Assembly (NCBI RefSeq): GCF_945859705.1
Contig: NC_079135.1
Coordinates: 124,428,551 to 124,492,550, forward strand
Direction of reading: 5' to 3'
Length of the DNA stretch: 64,000 nt
DNA from: Episyrphus balteatus
Taxonomy: Eukaryota > Arthropoda > Insecta > Diptera > Syrphidae
In this document: piece by piece, positions 11,170 to 23,693 of the stretch
Numbering within the stretch: position 1 is the stretch's first letter
How the letters are laid out: each line of letters starts with the position of its first letter
Notes under the pieces: model-generated
What the model saw: the letters and a program-made list of their open reading frames with translations, nothing else
Told to the model about the DNA's origin: nothing
Database searches by the model: none
Position numbers and translations under genes: made by a program

Positions 11170-12540
11170 CGAACACAGAACCTTTTGTCCATTCACTAAC
11201 CATAACGCAACGGGCTACTATAATCTACATAACATTAAACTGGTTTATTTTCTTGAACGGTGGGTAAATGTTTCATTTTTCTCAGCCCTAAAAAAACCTT
11301 CATTATCAAAGACAGGATAATCTTACACAAACTTGCTAAATCCATAAAAATAATATTGAAACATTTTTCACCCTGCAAATAAACTAATTTCTACCATTTA
11401 TTTTTTGGAAAGAAGAAGTTCTTCTCGTACATTTTAAAAATTCGATACCACAAAAAGCTTTCATTTTTTCCTTCATCACTAAGAGCCCTATTGTTTCAAC
11501 ATTGCTTCTGATTGACTGCCAAATCCCGACTCTAAAATAAACAGTTCATATCAAACAACCTGTTTCCGCCCCCTACTTACGACTGCATATAAAAAAAAAA
11601 AAAAATGCTCAAAATTTATTTAAAACTTCCGTTTTGTCAAAAAGAAAAATTCCCAACCTACTTCGTTCTTGTTTAAGGCCAACATCAAAAAACCCACCGA
11701 CACAGACATTGCTGCTGTCAGTCTGAGCACTAAAAAAAAAATCTTTCAGTTAATGTTTGAGAGTTTATTACAAATTACAAGAACCCAAAGAGCAGGACAG
11801 AACTATAAGTTGGTTGGTATGGTAGTTTGAAAGTGGTTAAAAGCAAAAAAACGAACGAAATCCCCCCAAGGACCAAAGGAACCGAAAAATGTAATAAATA
11901 CACAATTTCACGTTCACTTGAGGGATTTTCGGTTTTGCTTTGAGAGAGTATATACGCAAGCAAATTATAAAATTATATAAGTTTGTGTGTTTGGTTGGAC
12001 TGTAATATTTGTGTCTAGTTTTCTCATTTTATTTAGGCTTCCGTTGTAATTTCTTCGGTTTCTCTATTTTTCCTTCTGTTCCAACCCAACAATGGCAAAA
12101 CGGAAGAAGGACTGGCGCGCCTTTCGTTAAAGTAGATTTTGTTGGTAGGTGTACTTGGGTGCTTGGAGTTGGCAGGTCTGGCGGGTATTATGACTTCGTC
12201 AACAGACAAGGCAAATGAAAAGATATCTTCTCTAGTGCTTAAAAAATAACGATAAATGAGGTGGAGACAGGGACGGATTTTGTCAAATGTAACAATCTTT
12301 TACAGATATGAAATCATTTGACAGTCACTGTCAATCACTTACTTACCAACCAAACGTAAGTAAATTAAATGCAACAAAGATGGTAAGTTCGGTTTGATAG
12401 AAGCTGTCAAATTACTACTTAGCATCATAAACAGATCTTTTACAAATAATAATTCACTGTAGGTAAGGTAGTGTTGCGAGCCATACACATTTTTGACGTT
12501 TAAGTATTTAGCCAATTTGTTAAAAAAGAAGCCATTACGC
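11170..12540. other. No gene seen
   Basis: A-runs and scattered TGTCAAA motifs (about 12280-12420). Short frames at 11775-11963 (minus) and 12009-12218 (plus) carry no recognised domain. Confidence 0.4.
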
Positions 12541-12660
12541 CGATTTATTTTGACAGCTATGTGAGTCCAAAGATTTTAAAATTTACTGCCTCTTTCACTA
12601 TCTCTTTCTCACTATCAAATGCAAGTGAGAAAGCAACACAGAAATGTCAAAATGAATCCT
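12541..12660. mobile_element. Short MITE-like element, copy 2
   Basis: Same block order as 10010-10129: TTATTTTGACA, GTGAGTCCAAAGATTTTAAA, CTGCCTCTTT, ATCTCTTTCTCAC, GCAAGTGAGAAAGCAA, CAGAAATGTCAAAATGA. Ends are inverted. Similarity extends over the full ~120 bp. Confidence 0.6.
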
Positions 12661-15300
12661 TGGTAAGGGCCCATGCATATTCGTTTAGTCCTGCTCTGAA
12701 CACGAAGAAATTTCAAATAAACAAACGTAACGTAAGGCAATTTCCATTATTTCTTTAAAGATAATACCTACACATTTTCCAACAAAAAAAAAATTCTAAA
12801 TTAAATTAGAAAGATGCCGAGAAAAGGAATTCGTGAAGAACAAAAGCAAACAAATCGACAAAATAATGGAGGGAAAGGGATGAATGATTCAAATCTATCA
12901 TCTAATGTGTGCACATGTTTCGTATATTTAGTTTACGTTACGTATAAAGAATTTAAGCTGTCAGTTTCGTTATGGTGTATGTATAAACAAAAGTTTTAAA
13001 GTGTATCGAGGACGAAATGAAATGCAGAGGTCCTCATTTAATAGGTCAAGGGCTGAAATGATTATTTTTTTCCATCATGTTGTCTGACAGTGCCAAGGGA
13101 TTTGGGTTGGTTGGACTTAAAACCTAGGTAGGTATGAGAGGTAGAAAAAACTGATGCAGTGTGAAGTGCTCTGCATCATAAAATTCCGGATCGATGTGTG
13201 CTGCTTATGCTTTCAATTTCTAAGTGGAATACCTTCTTGCTGGCTGTTTTATATATTTTTTTGTATTTTAGAAAGCTCCACACACTTGTACAATATGTGC
13301 ATTGCAATCCGCGGGGGCTTTTTACAAAAATGTACATCATTGTCACCCATCTCCACTATACTATACCAAACCCTTTTTATGCAAGTGCTCCCTCTCTCTC
13401 TCTCTTTCTCCTCTGTGATGACTTTCTCCTTCCGCTTGGTTACATTTTTTTTAAGTCCGTGGTGGCTTTTTGTAAATTCGAAACATGCAAAGTATTTTGT
13501 TTTTCATTTTAATGCAATGCAAATAGGGGCCAGGGTTTTTGTGTCGTTTCTTTTTATATATATTTTTTGTGTGCTTTCGTCAATTTTCGTCTTTCGTATA
13601 AGAGCCGATGGGAAGGACAAGAAGACCCAAGCCCTAGAGTGCCTTTAAGGTATTTTTTTTTGTACTATGCAAATGCATATTTGAAACGGAAATTTATGGA
13701 ATGAAATAAATAAGAAAAAAAAAAATTCTAACGAAGTTTATTTTAAGTGTATTGTAAATATTTTTGAAAATTTGTCAAATATTTTATAGAGCACTTAATG
13801 AAGGCTTAAAGGAGTGTTTTTTGTAGAGATTTTTTGTAATAAATTTGGTATTGTGCCAAGGTGGTTTATTTTAAATTTTTTGAAGGAAGATGTAATATAG
13901 GTCAAATAAGTAAGTAAACAGATCGAAACTGTGAAAAATTCATATCGCAAATGACAGATTAAAAAAACTCTTCACCTGAATGCGGTTTTTCTTAATTAAA
14001 GATATTTAACGAACAAGACCAAACGTCATATTTTTAACAAGATGGTGTTCACACACTGGACGAACTCCACCGACTCATTTGACGTCTGTGTTTTTTCTCA
14101 CTCACACTTTATGGTGAGAAAAAGGTATTAAATTGCCATCAACTCAAACGACGGTTTACCGGACAGTAAATCAGATCTTTTTCAAAGCAATTTGATATTA
14201 CCATTTCTGACAGCTTGTCATTTGGTCTGTTTTTGTAAGCTTGTCAATATGAACTCCCTTTTGTCAAGGCAATAAATATGACATTTCTTCACTGACGGTT
14301 CAGGAGTTTAACGTCACCGTCGACGCGACGTTGCCATTGAAAATAGATAACGAGAACTATACTACGTCATGTTGACATTTTTTGGGGTCAATTTGTAGGA
14401 ATCAATCAGAACGTAAAAAAGAAAAGCAACCCATTTTACTGATATTTAGACCGTAAATTCATTTTGACAAAATTGGTTATGTCATCGAATCCCCAAAAAT
14501 CCTTTATTGCTTCTATAATTAATAGTATAACACCATTACCCAAATGTTCTACAAAACGATACCAAAATGTCCTAGATTTTTATTTCATTTCTTAAATATA
14601 TATATATTGCATTCAACCTTCAATCACACTCCAAACAAAAAAAAGTCACTTTCTCCGTCTGGGACGTGTTTGAAAAATAGAACATTTAATAAAAGCCAAG
14701 GTAAAACCATTAACAAAAAAAAAAAAGAAAAACTTAAACACAACATGTCTGACATGTGTGACCATTTAAAATGCCACTCCTTTTCAAGAGAAACAAAAAA
14801 AAAAAAAAAACAAAAGGAATAGAAGAACGAAACCACTCGTAATAATATAGAACACAATTATCATCATCTATACATATAGTTGCCTCTTTAAATAAACGTC
14901 CCAGCAGTATTATAGGAATCATTAAATTGTATAGACCCCTCCTCTAGACGAAGAACGTAATCGTCAACATCGTCTGCCAGCTACTATACCAGTCTAAAGA
15001 CTTAAACCGTAAACGGGCACGCACAATATGTGCGTAAATCTCTCCCCCCATTTTATGTGATGTACTCGTATAGGTACTGTGTAGAGTGTAGAACAACTTC
15101 TAGGCATGACATAGATACAAATGGAGAAGCAACCTTCATCTGGTTTCGTTTCCCATTTCTTCCTCAATCATGCGTAAGAAAGAGAATAATTTTTTTCAAT
15201 ATTTTTTTTCTTTTTTTCAATTTCTCAGTCTTCTTAGTTAAATGACATTACATTCAAAAGTGGGTGATATTTTGGAGAGAAAGGGCGGAGCGGGATAATT
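12661..15300. other. No gene seen
   Basis: Contains a CT-rich run at 13390-13412, many A/T homopolymers and more TGTCAAA-type motifs (14080-14480). The 164-aa frame at 13154-13648 is T-rich, rich in F/L/S/C, and overlaps a second frame of similar quality, so neither is accepted as a gene. Confidence 0.4.
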
Positions 15301-15306
15301 TCCTCT

Positions 15307-15507
15307 TTATAAGAACTCCCAGGAAGAAGTGCGGACCCCTTTTATGCTGCACGGATGGAGATAACATTTATCGGCAGTGTACGCGCACCACTGATCATCA
15401 TCTCGAAAAAGGCAGGCAAAAATTATAGTCTCCTGCTGGAATGGGTTGGCTCCAAACAATGTCTGGAGATTTTGTGCGTCTAAAATGTTATACAGATACT
15501 CATACAT
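15307..15507 (-). other. Orphan open frame, possibly coding-like
   Basis: A 66-codon minus-strand frame, open a few codons further upstream to a stop near 15535. Composition is more protein-like than in other frames here (balanced D/E/K/R/Q, few runs), and its DNA is GC-richer than its surroundings. I do not recognise the product. No clear splice sites or polyadenylation signal were found. It may be an exon or transposon fragment, or chance. Confidence 0.15.
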
Positions 15508-15710
15508 AAACGCTTCTTCGTGCAGAGTGTCTCAGATGTCGTTTAAATTAAATTAATTTGAATTTACAGTAATAAATAAGGTGCTTTAAGAGGTCGCATG
15601 TATTTACTCCTATAAGACTAATAATAAGCTCATAAAATGGAACAAAACTGTACGTCTTGACGAAAAAAACGTAATAGAATCGCAATAGGTTAAGAAATAG
15701 GAATAGGAAA

Positions 15711-16588
15711 TAGGAATAGAATAGAATAGAATAGAATAGAATAGAATAGAATAGAATAGAATAGAATAGAATAGAATATAATAGAATAGAATAGAATAGA
15801 ATAGAATAGAATAGAATAGAATAGAATAGAATAGAATAGAATAGAATAGAATACAATAGAATAGAATGGAATAGAATAGAATAGAATAGAATAGAATAGA
15901 ATAGAATAGAATAGAATAGAATAGAATAGAATAGAATAGAATAGAATAGAATAGAATAGAATAGAATAGAATAGAATAGAATAGAATAGAATAGAATAGA
16001 ATAGAATAGAATAGAATAGAATAGAATAGAATAGAATAGAATAGAATAGAATAGAATAGAATAGAATAGAATAGAATAGAATAGAATAGAATAGAATAGA
16101 ATAGAATAGAATAGAATAGAATAGAATAGAATAGAATAGAATAGAATAGAATAGAATAGAATAGAATAGAATAGAATAGAATAGAATAGAATAGAATAGA
16201 ATAGAATAGAATAGAATAGAATAGAATAGAATAGAATAGAATAGAATAGAATAGAATAGAATAGAATAGAATAGAATAGAATCGAATAGAATAGAATAGA
16301 ATAGAATAGAATAGAATAGAATAGAATAGAATAGAATAGAATAGAATAGAATAGAATAGAATAGAATAGAATAGAATAGAATAGAATAGAATAGAATAGA
16401 ATAGAATAGAATAGAATAGAATAGAATAGAATAGAATAGAATAGAATAGAATAGAATAGAATAGAATAGAATAGAATAGAATAGAATAGAATAGAATAGA
16501 ATAGAATAGAATAGAATAGAATAGAATAGAATAGAATAGAATAGAATAGAATAGAATAGAATAGAATAGAATAGAATAGAATAGAATA
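15711..16588. repeat. (AATAG)n pentanucleotide satellite array
   Basis: About 175 uninterrupted copies of a pentamer (AATAG on plus, CTATT on minus). Only four base changes are visible (about 15779, 15854, 15868, 16283), and there are no indels, since the repeat stays in phase throughout. Degenerate AATAGG units lead in at about 15690-15710. A long minus-strand frame (repeating F-Y-S-I-L) is a by-product of a stop-free 15-nt cycle and is not a gene. Confidence 0.97.
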
Positions 16589-18690
16589 TGAATATCTAAA
16601 GTACCACATGGTAGCCATACAACCCCAATACTTTTTTTTAACGAAACATAACATTGCTAAGGAATTCCAATGGTATGTTCTTTTAAGTCGATTATTTTTT
16701 ATATACTAACGGTCCGTTCTCCAAACATCTATTACAGTCGCCTTAGAGTTTTCCGTTTCAAATTGAAATCACCCTGTGTAGTTTCATTATTTTTCCATTT
16801 TTTCTATGAAAACAAACATAATTCGTCCCTCCAATTTAAAACTAGAAGTGGAAATTAAAACAACCAAACACACACAAAATTCTCAGCTCCCATAAACCAA
16901 TTAAGAAAGATACCCCACGTGTGCAATTATAAATTGAGAGTATACCACCACCACCTCAGCTAATGCGTGCCATATGAGATCGCTTCGCTCTTGACAGGAA
17001 ATTCAAGGGGGCCACTGCCATCAAAACAGTCACAGTTGTTCTAAATTTTCTTCTATTTTTATTTTTTATAATACTTTCCACAAAAATTAATCTAATAGAC
17101 GAGATACTTTCTTTCAAGAGAAAGATGATAGGAACAATAACCAAATGCAGACAAAAAATATTACATAAAAGAAGAAAAAAAAAAAAGTATATAAAATCAC
17201 TTTAAATCAATTAAGGAGGGTCGTTCTTTTCTAGTCTGAGATTTACCTACACCACTGTTGCTTTGTGTCATGCCATCGACCGACACAAACGCCACCGACA
17301 GAACAGTGGTTCGTTTTGACAATAGTAACTGTCAAATTCAATTTTTTCTTTATAGATTTTTTTGACTAAAATAAAAGTCAAAAAGAGTCACTGTACACGT
17401 CGTCATTGAGTTCTAGCAACGACAAGTGTCTAAAAATTTTAAATTTATAATTGATGGTTTTTGGTGGTGGCGCAGTGGGAACGAAACGAAACGAATAGCG
17501 GCGGCAACGGCAGTGGCATACTATGCGGGGTGCGAAGCTAAGCTAATGAATGAATCACTGCAGGGGTTGCCAAAGACGGCTGAGACATTACCCGCCTCCA
17601 TCCAGAAAATTACGACGACGAGTATAACACAAACGAATACGTCGACGACAACAATAATAACAAAAACAAAAAAACAGTAACGATGATGACGAACCATTAA
17701 TGAGTTTGACTGGCAAATTTAATTTTAATGAATCGGGTCACTAATAAGACAAGTCATTGGTTTTATTTTATTATTTTTTTTTGTGTGATTCGTATAATTT
17801 CAGCGAATTAATTAAAGATTAAATTTTTTTTGATATAAGAGACGAATGACATAATACGAATCATAAACTATGCTACTCGTTACATCTTATAGTTCTGTCA
17901 AATTTAACGATTATTTTATGAGATGTCGGTAAAGTAGAGTACACAATTTACCATGTATACGCGCGAATAAAAATTTAGATGAGGCGCCACTTGTGGTGAC
18001 ATTTCATTGATTGTGACAGCTGCAACATCAGAACTTTAATGTGGTTTATATTCTTTATTTTATTACCTATACCTATCTACTGGAAATAAAGCTTCATACA
18101 AAAAAAAAATACATTGAAATGTTGAAATATTTATTACAGTGAGATTCTTGACAAGTATAACAGAATTTATGAGGTAGAAGAGAAATTGAGTCTGAATATT
18201 ATTATTTTGAGAATTTTGTATACCAACAATGAGAAAAAATAAATATAACGGAAACATATTAAAATGTCAACGTTACAAATTGCAAACACAAAAAAAAATG
18301 TGAATTATAAGAGTGGGTGAGAAATGTCAATTTGAGTTATTCTATAAATTTTTCTGTATTTTATTTTATGGCTAAGCGAGTTTTAATATAAATTTGAGAA
18401 CATTTATGGTTCATTCAAGATTGTTTCTATAAATAAATATGATGTTGGAAATGAATGTAGGGATTTTGATTTATGGTTGATTTGACAAATGAATGAATTT
18501 TAAATTCAAGGACATTAAAAAGTCGTATGAAAACGAGAGAATGTAGGGAACAGTATGGTTTTAAATTTGGCTAGTGCAACAAGGTTTCCTTACTTATTTG
18601 AGTGTCAGAATCATGAATTTACAGTTATTCAGACTTAAGTGTTGGCTGTGAAATCTATAACAAAACTAATCGATAACAAAACAGTGGGAC
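16589..18690. other. No gene seen
   Basis: AT-rich. An ACG/CAA/GAC-rich patch at 17455-17690 contains an 84-codon plus frame ending in T/I/K-rich repeats; it is not supported as a gene. TGTCAAA motifs recur at 17315-17340, 17890 and 18010. Confidence 0.4.
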
Positions 18691-18699
18691 ACATGTAAT

Positions 18700-19386
18700 A
18701 ATTGAATCGTTTATTTCAGAAACAGCATAACTTTTCAGGAGCAACAAAAAACTGTTTTTTTATGTTAAAACTCCACAACACTTCAAATTTAGAGTAAGCC
18801 GAGTTATAATCTAGCCAAAGACGCATTTGAAAACCTTAAAAATATAAACGTTTTTTCAAGTCTTAGCGGGTTTTTTAGCCTTTAAAGTTGCTGGACTTAT
18901 GTCGTTTCTGAAATAAACGAATTTTTGTTGGTAAAACTACTGTTTTCATCTTCAATTTTAGGCTTGCGTGTCATGATGGCTGCCAAAAAAATTAAAAACT
19001 GGTAAAATGTCATATATTCAACAGTTAAAAACACTATCACCGCGAGAAATCTGGCTATAAATTTTGAACCCTGAGTTCAATTTTAATGAATTTAATAGAC
19101 ATAAATATAATAATAGGTGTAATAAAAGGGTGTGCGTGTCAAGATTGCTGCCAAAATAACTTAAAACTGGTAAAAAGTCATGTATTTAGCAGTCAAAAAT
19201 GTTGTCACCGGGTGAAATATTTCCATATATTTTGAACCCTTTTCTTTCAGTTTTCGTATTTGGGGGGTCTGACATACTTAATTTTTTTTTCAGAAGATGA
19301 ATAACTATAAATAAATGAGAAATCTCCAAAAAAAAAAAATTTGGGAAAAATGGACTTTTGCTGTTTCTGAAATAAACGATTCAATT
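18700..19386. mobile_element. TIR element with internal tandem duplication
   Basis: Ends are inverted over about 28 bp (AATTGAATCGTTTATTTCAG and onward at 18700-18727; complement at 19359-19386). A third, shorter copy of TTTCTGAAATAAACGA sits internally near 18905. A ~115-bp block starting CGTGTCA and ending TTTTGAACCC occurs twice (about 18967-19075 and 19136-19240), diverged. No transposase frame and no clear target duplication. Confidence 0.65.
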
Positions 19387-20124
19387 GATACCACTGGAAC
19401 GGATAACAATCCGTTTGTGCAGGATGCCGATGGAGAATGCATGCTGCTCCGTCAGGCAAAGACCTCACCGACATACATCTGATCCGATGTCAAAAAAGGA
19501 TTTAGACAGGTTGACGGCGGCGCTTGTCAGTGAGTAAGTACCTAAGGAACAGATAAAAGAAATTATAACGTCACCGATATTTTCGAAAAGATCCATTCGC
19601 TTGATATAAACTTAACCAATACTTTCTTTGACTGTTAAAACAGTAAGCTTTTTTGCTTTTGCAAAATGTCAGGCTATCAGTGTGAGAAAATCTTCCAAAA
19701 ATAAAAATTTATACTGACACAACTACTAGTCGAAACATAATAATGATTCTTCCACTAATTTCACCCTGAGCGTTTTCAGAAAAAAACCGTCGTCCATTAT
19801 AATTCTTCAATAAAACTGAACAGTTTTCAAGAAAAACACCTTTCAGCTCCAGAATATAATAAAATCGAAGTCTATAAATTAACATTCGGACCATAGTAGC
19901 TGTATAGAACCGATATCTCTTATATCTTCTGATACAACAGCAAAACTTTCTTCAAAAAAAAAAGTACATACACTATAGAAAAAAGATTCACGCAACATTT
20001 TTAATTAAATTGTTTCGCTGATGATAGTAATCTCAGTTTTTCTTTACCCTTGAGCCCTACTTCGGATGTACTGTCAAATACAGAGATTCTTTCTTTAGCC
20101 GCACCACACGAATGTAGAATATAT

Positions 20125-20230
20125 TATCCGTATCTGTTTTCCCTGCCATTTTAATGTCCAGAACTTTAAAACTAATGTGCATCAGTTTCTCCTTTTAAAT
20201 CCCTCCCTATTTCTAAAGCCCGCACTGTGT
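20125..20230. repeat. Dispersed repeat ending in CACTGTG, copy 1
   Basis: Shares block order with 63875-63983: ATCYGTNTTTCC, then CTTTAAA, TGTRCATC, GTTTCTCC, then CCTCCC, TAAAGC and CGCACTGTG. Similarity stops at the CACTGTG in both copies, which suggests an element end there. Confidence 0.4.
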
Positions 20231-20331
20231 AAGATATAAAAAAAAAACATGTAAATGTAGAACGTCATTCAAGTTTAGAAAAAACATTTCAGACTGGTTC
20301 CTTTTAGTATTAGAGTAATTAAAGCAAATTA

Positions 20332-21768
20332 TTAGGGAACCCGGCCGAACAGCTCTGATTTTGACGATTTTTTTTTTTCAAACGTAGGTAATTAAAAATA
20401 CTTTAAAGTCTAAAGATTAAAAATTGCCGGTGTTGCCGTATTGTTTTTTAAAATTAAAATTAATTTTTTTTTTAACAAAACCATTTTTTTTTGCTTAAAT
20501 TTCATAAAACAAATGATAGCAAAAGATTCTCTAGGAAATTTAAGGAAAATATATAAAAGGCAGTAAGGGACAATCTTCCATCGTTTAAGCGATAAATGAA
20601 ATTTTCTAACATTCTGACCTCAAACACAAAAAAAAATATTTTGAAAACAACGGCAACACCTACAATATTTTAATATACATTTTTAAAAAGCCCGAAGCTC
20701 ATTCTTATCTCTTAAATTTAAATCCACTAAATTTAATCAAGACTTTTTGAAAAAATGGTCCTCAAACTCAGAATTAAAAAAAAAATGTTATTAGAAAAAT
20801 TTAAAATGACTTTTTTCCAAACTTTTTCTAATAAAATATGAATTTATTTAAAAAAATGTTTGGCCATAAATATTATCAGTTGAATTTCGAAGCAAAAAAG
20901 GTAAAGTATATCACACTTTTGAAAAAAAAAAAAAATGAAAAATTACTTCAATTTCAATGGTTTTTTTTAATTAAAACTGAATTTTTGCATTGAAATAATT
21001 AATTTTCTCAAAGACTGTGGTAAAAAGGAACTTTAAATTTTTGCTATTTAACTTTCAACAGTAAGGGTTACTAAACTTTAAAAAAAAAATAAGTTACATT
21101 TTTTTTCAAAACTTTTATTAAAAAAAGTTCTTCGAAAATGAAATACTTTTTAATTTTTTTCATAAACCGTAATACATATTGACATTTCCTTTTATAATTT
21201 GAAGTCATAATAAATGCGGCCAAAAAAATTTGAAAATAAATGCATTTTATATTACGACCAAGTTTAAAAAACGACATGTTAAAATTTTTTCAATAATTTT
21301 TTTTTTTTTTCAAAAATCTGAGTTCAATTACCATTCCTTCAAAAGCCGTTCATTCAATTATATTAATTTTAATTTTACATACATATATGACTAAGCTTCT
21401 AGCTTTTAAAAAATGTATATTTGAATATTGTAGGTGTTGCCGTTGTGTTCAAATATTTTTCTTTGTGTTTGAAGTCAATTAATAAGAAAATTGCATCTAT
21501 CGCTTGAACTATGAAAGATTGTCCCTCACTCCCATATATTTGTTTTCCTTGAATTTTCTAGACAATCTTTTGGCATCAATTAATTTATGAAATTTAAGAA
21601 AAATTTTTGAAAAAAATTTGTTTTTGTTCACAAAAATCTTCAATTAAATTTAAAAAAGTCAAAACGGCAACACCGGCAATTTTTTATCTATAGACTTTAA
21701 AGTATTTTTAATTACCGACGTTGAAAAAAAGATCATCAAAATCTAAGCTGTTCGGCCGGGTTCCCTAA
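20332..21768. mobile_element. 1.4-kb full-length foldback (hairpin) element
   Basis: Left end TTAGGGAACCCGGCCGAACA and right end its complement, flanked by TA on both sides (20330-20331 and 21769-21770). The arms match, with drift, most of the way to a centre near 21050; paired landmarks include CAACACCGGCA / TGCCGGTGTTG and CAACACCTACAAT / ATTGTAGGTGTTG. TA duplication and TTA-start ends fit the Tc1/mariner superfamily (inference). Non-coding. Confidence 0.8.
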
Positions 21769-22179
21769 TATTGCCAATTTTTGAGCTTTAGTTACTCCAC
21801 TATTTCTTCTGTTATTTATTATTAAATGATGAGAATTATGCCTTGGATTAACATTTGATGGTTTTCATTTTTCAATTAATGTTTTCCATATTTTGATGAC
21901 TTGTAGTATTGACAAAATCTCTCACGTCAATCCAGTAAAAACTGGGGAACAGACTCAAGGCTGTAAGCTGCAAACGAAATGTGGTACTCACTAAAAAGAA
22001 GATTGACGAAAGTTGACCATATTCCTAATGCTTATTTTCTTGAATTTGGAAAAGCACTTTAGAACAAAAAACAATCTGCCTTTAAAAACGCAATTAGAAC
22101 AGTTTAGCAAAGTGTTTATGGAAATGAATCAATCTCTTTCACACCTTTATACAAATTTTTATTTATGCAGCTGGACATG

Positions 22180-22610
22180 CACAGAGAAAAATAGACCACA
22201 TAAAATAGAACAAAAACAATAAGATTTCTCTATGGTTTTCATCCAAGAAGGAAACCTTATTAAAACAATCGGGTTTTCCTTATTGTTTTAAAATCTGCAA
22301 AAAAATAAAAAAAAACGATGACCAGGCTGGGAATCGAACTGGAGACTTCAAATCATTAGTCGCCCACCTTACCACCTGAACCAACCTGCCATGAAAATAT
22401 TGATCGCGATTTTTGTTCTAGTGCTAAGTTGCAAAAAAAATCAACTTTTCAGTCAAATTTTAATAAGATTTTCTCTATAAAAATAATAAGAAATCTCCTT
22501 AAAAAAACCTTATTAATCGTTGATTTTAATAAGATTTCCTTATGAAATGTATGGACGGTAAAACAATATGGCAATCTGTTAGTTTTTAGCGGGTCATATT
22601 TTTCTCTGTG
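22180..22610. mobile_element. TIR element carrying a tRNA-like segment
   Basis: Ends CACAGAGAAAAATAGACC (22180-22197) and the complement of CACAGAGAAAAATATGACC (22592-22610). The interior repeats AATAAGATTT and AAACCTTATTAA blocks several times. The middle carries the tRNA-like stretch 22321-22394. No obvious target duplication; about 430 bp. Confidence 0.6.
22321..22394 (-). repeat. tRNA-like (SINE-type) segment
   Basis: On the minus strand it reads TGGTTCAGGTGG (A-box-like) and, about 40 nt on, AGTTCGATTCCC (B-box-like). Acceptor and T-stem pairing are incomplete, so it is a tRNA-derived fossil or SINE head rather than a working tRNA. Confidence 0.5.
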
Positions 22611-23690
22611 TGGCGGAAATTTGAAAACAGAAAAAGTTCTGAGATAATTTGTTCAAAACGCCAATTCTGTCTACTAGTAACTATTCTAAGCTACATGTAA
22701 CATGCAGATATAGATCAGTCACCCTGCCACAATATGCCGTATCAAAAACTGTCTGTCGACCTTATTCCACATTAACCCTTGTGTACTCCATTTAAATTTT
22801 GACTTCAGAAACACAATGTCGGTAGATCTCAAACGATTGAAAACAAAAATCAACTCCATCTACTTCAGCTTGTAAAAATGACAAAACGTACCTACTAACA
22901 TTTTGCCGTATCAAACAGTGAATTTCATGAATCGGTTTTTCATTCTACCATAAATTTTATTTCAAAAAAAAATCTTACTCCCCTTTTTATACTATTGTAG
23001 GTATATCTCGTATATTTTATACGCTATGTCAGCAAAAGTATTCAACGCATACCTTTACGTCACTTGTGTGTAAAAATGTAAAGAGAAATGCCACAAAACG
23101 CATGAAAGATAAAACACAAAAAAAAATAAAAATTCAGAGAGGAAAATCTCTCACAAATCCAATAAAAAAACAAACAAAAATAGATACTGTTTGTCATCGT
23201 TTTCTTTTCCATTCACACCAAACAAAAAAAAGGATAAAAGCATTTTTGTGCGAAAAGTTCGTATTGCTTTCACATAAATTTTTTTTTATTTTTTGTCGAC
23301 AACTGCTGAAAGTTTTTACAAATTGTAATGTCTCCTCATACAAAAAAAAAAAAAAAAAAAACATAAAGCATGATTAAGAAAAACAGTAATATTACGTTCG
23401 CTTTTAGGATGTAGTAATACAAGTTACAAAAAAACAGTAAAAACCTCATATTTATATTTCAAATGTTAGGCTTTTGACATTTACACCTAAAATGATCCAG
23501 AAAAGCTTCTTATCTCCTATAACAATGTTAAGAAGTAATTTCAAACACTCCTATAAGAACTATAGAAGTCTTATAGGATTGTTCATTCTAAAAACATGTT
23601 TGAACAATGTTTCACACAAGACTAGATTACTGCAACGTTATTTGTTTACAGAAGCAATAAAGTATTAAAAAAAGATAAGAAGCTCTTACA
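22611..23690. other. No gene seen
   Basis: A-rich. The 103-codon frame at 23066-23377 is lysine-rich because of A-runs and is rejected as a gene. Confidence 0.4.
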
Positions 23691-23693
23691 GAA

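Noticed and set aside
13154..13648. 164-codon plus frame
   Set aside because: T-rich, overlaps another frame of similar quality, no recognisable domain or gene signals.
15548..16654. 368-codon minus-strand open frame
   Set aside because: It is the (AATAG)n array read through; the 15-nt cycle on the minus strand simply lacks stops.
23066..23377. 103-codon lysine-rich frame
   Set aside because: Follows A-runs; no domain and sits in low-complexity DNA.
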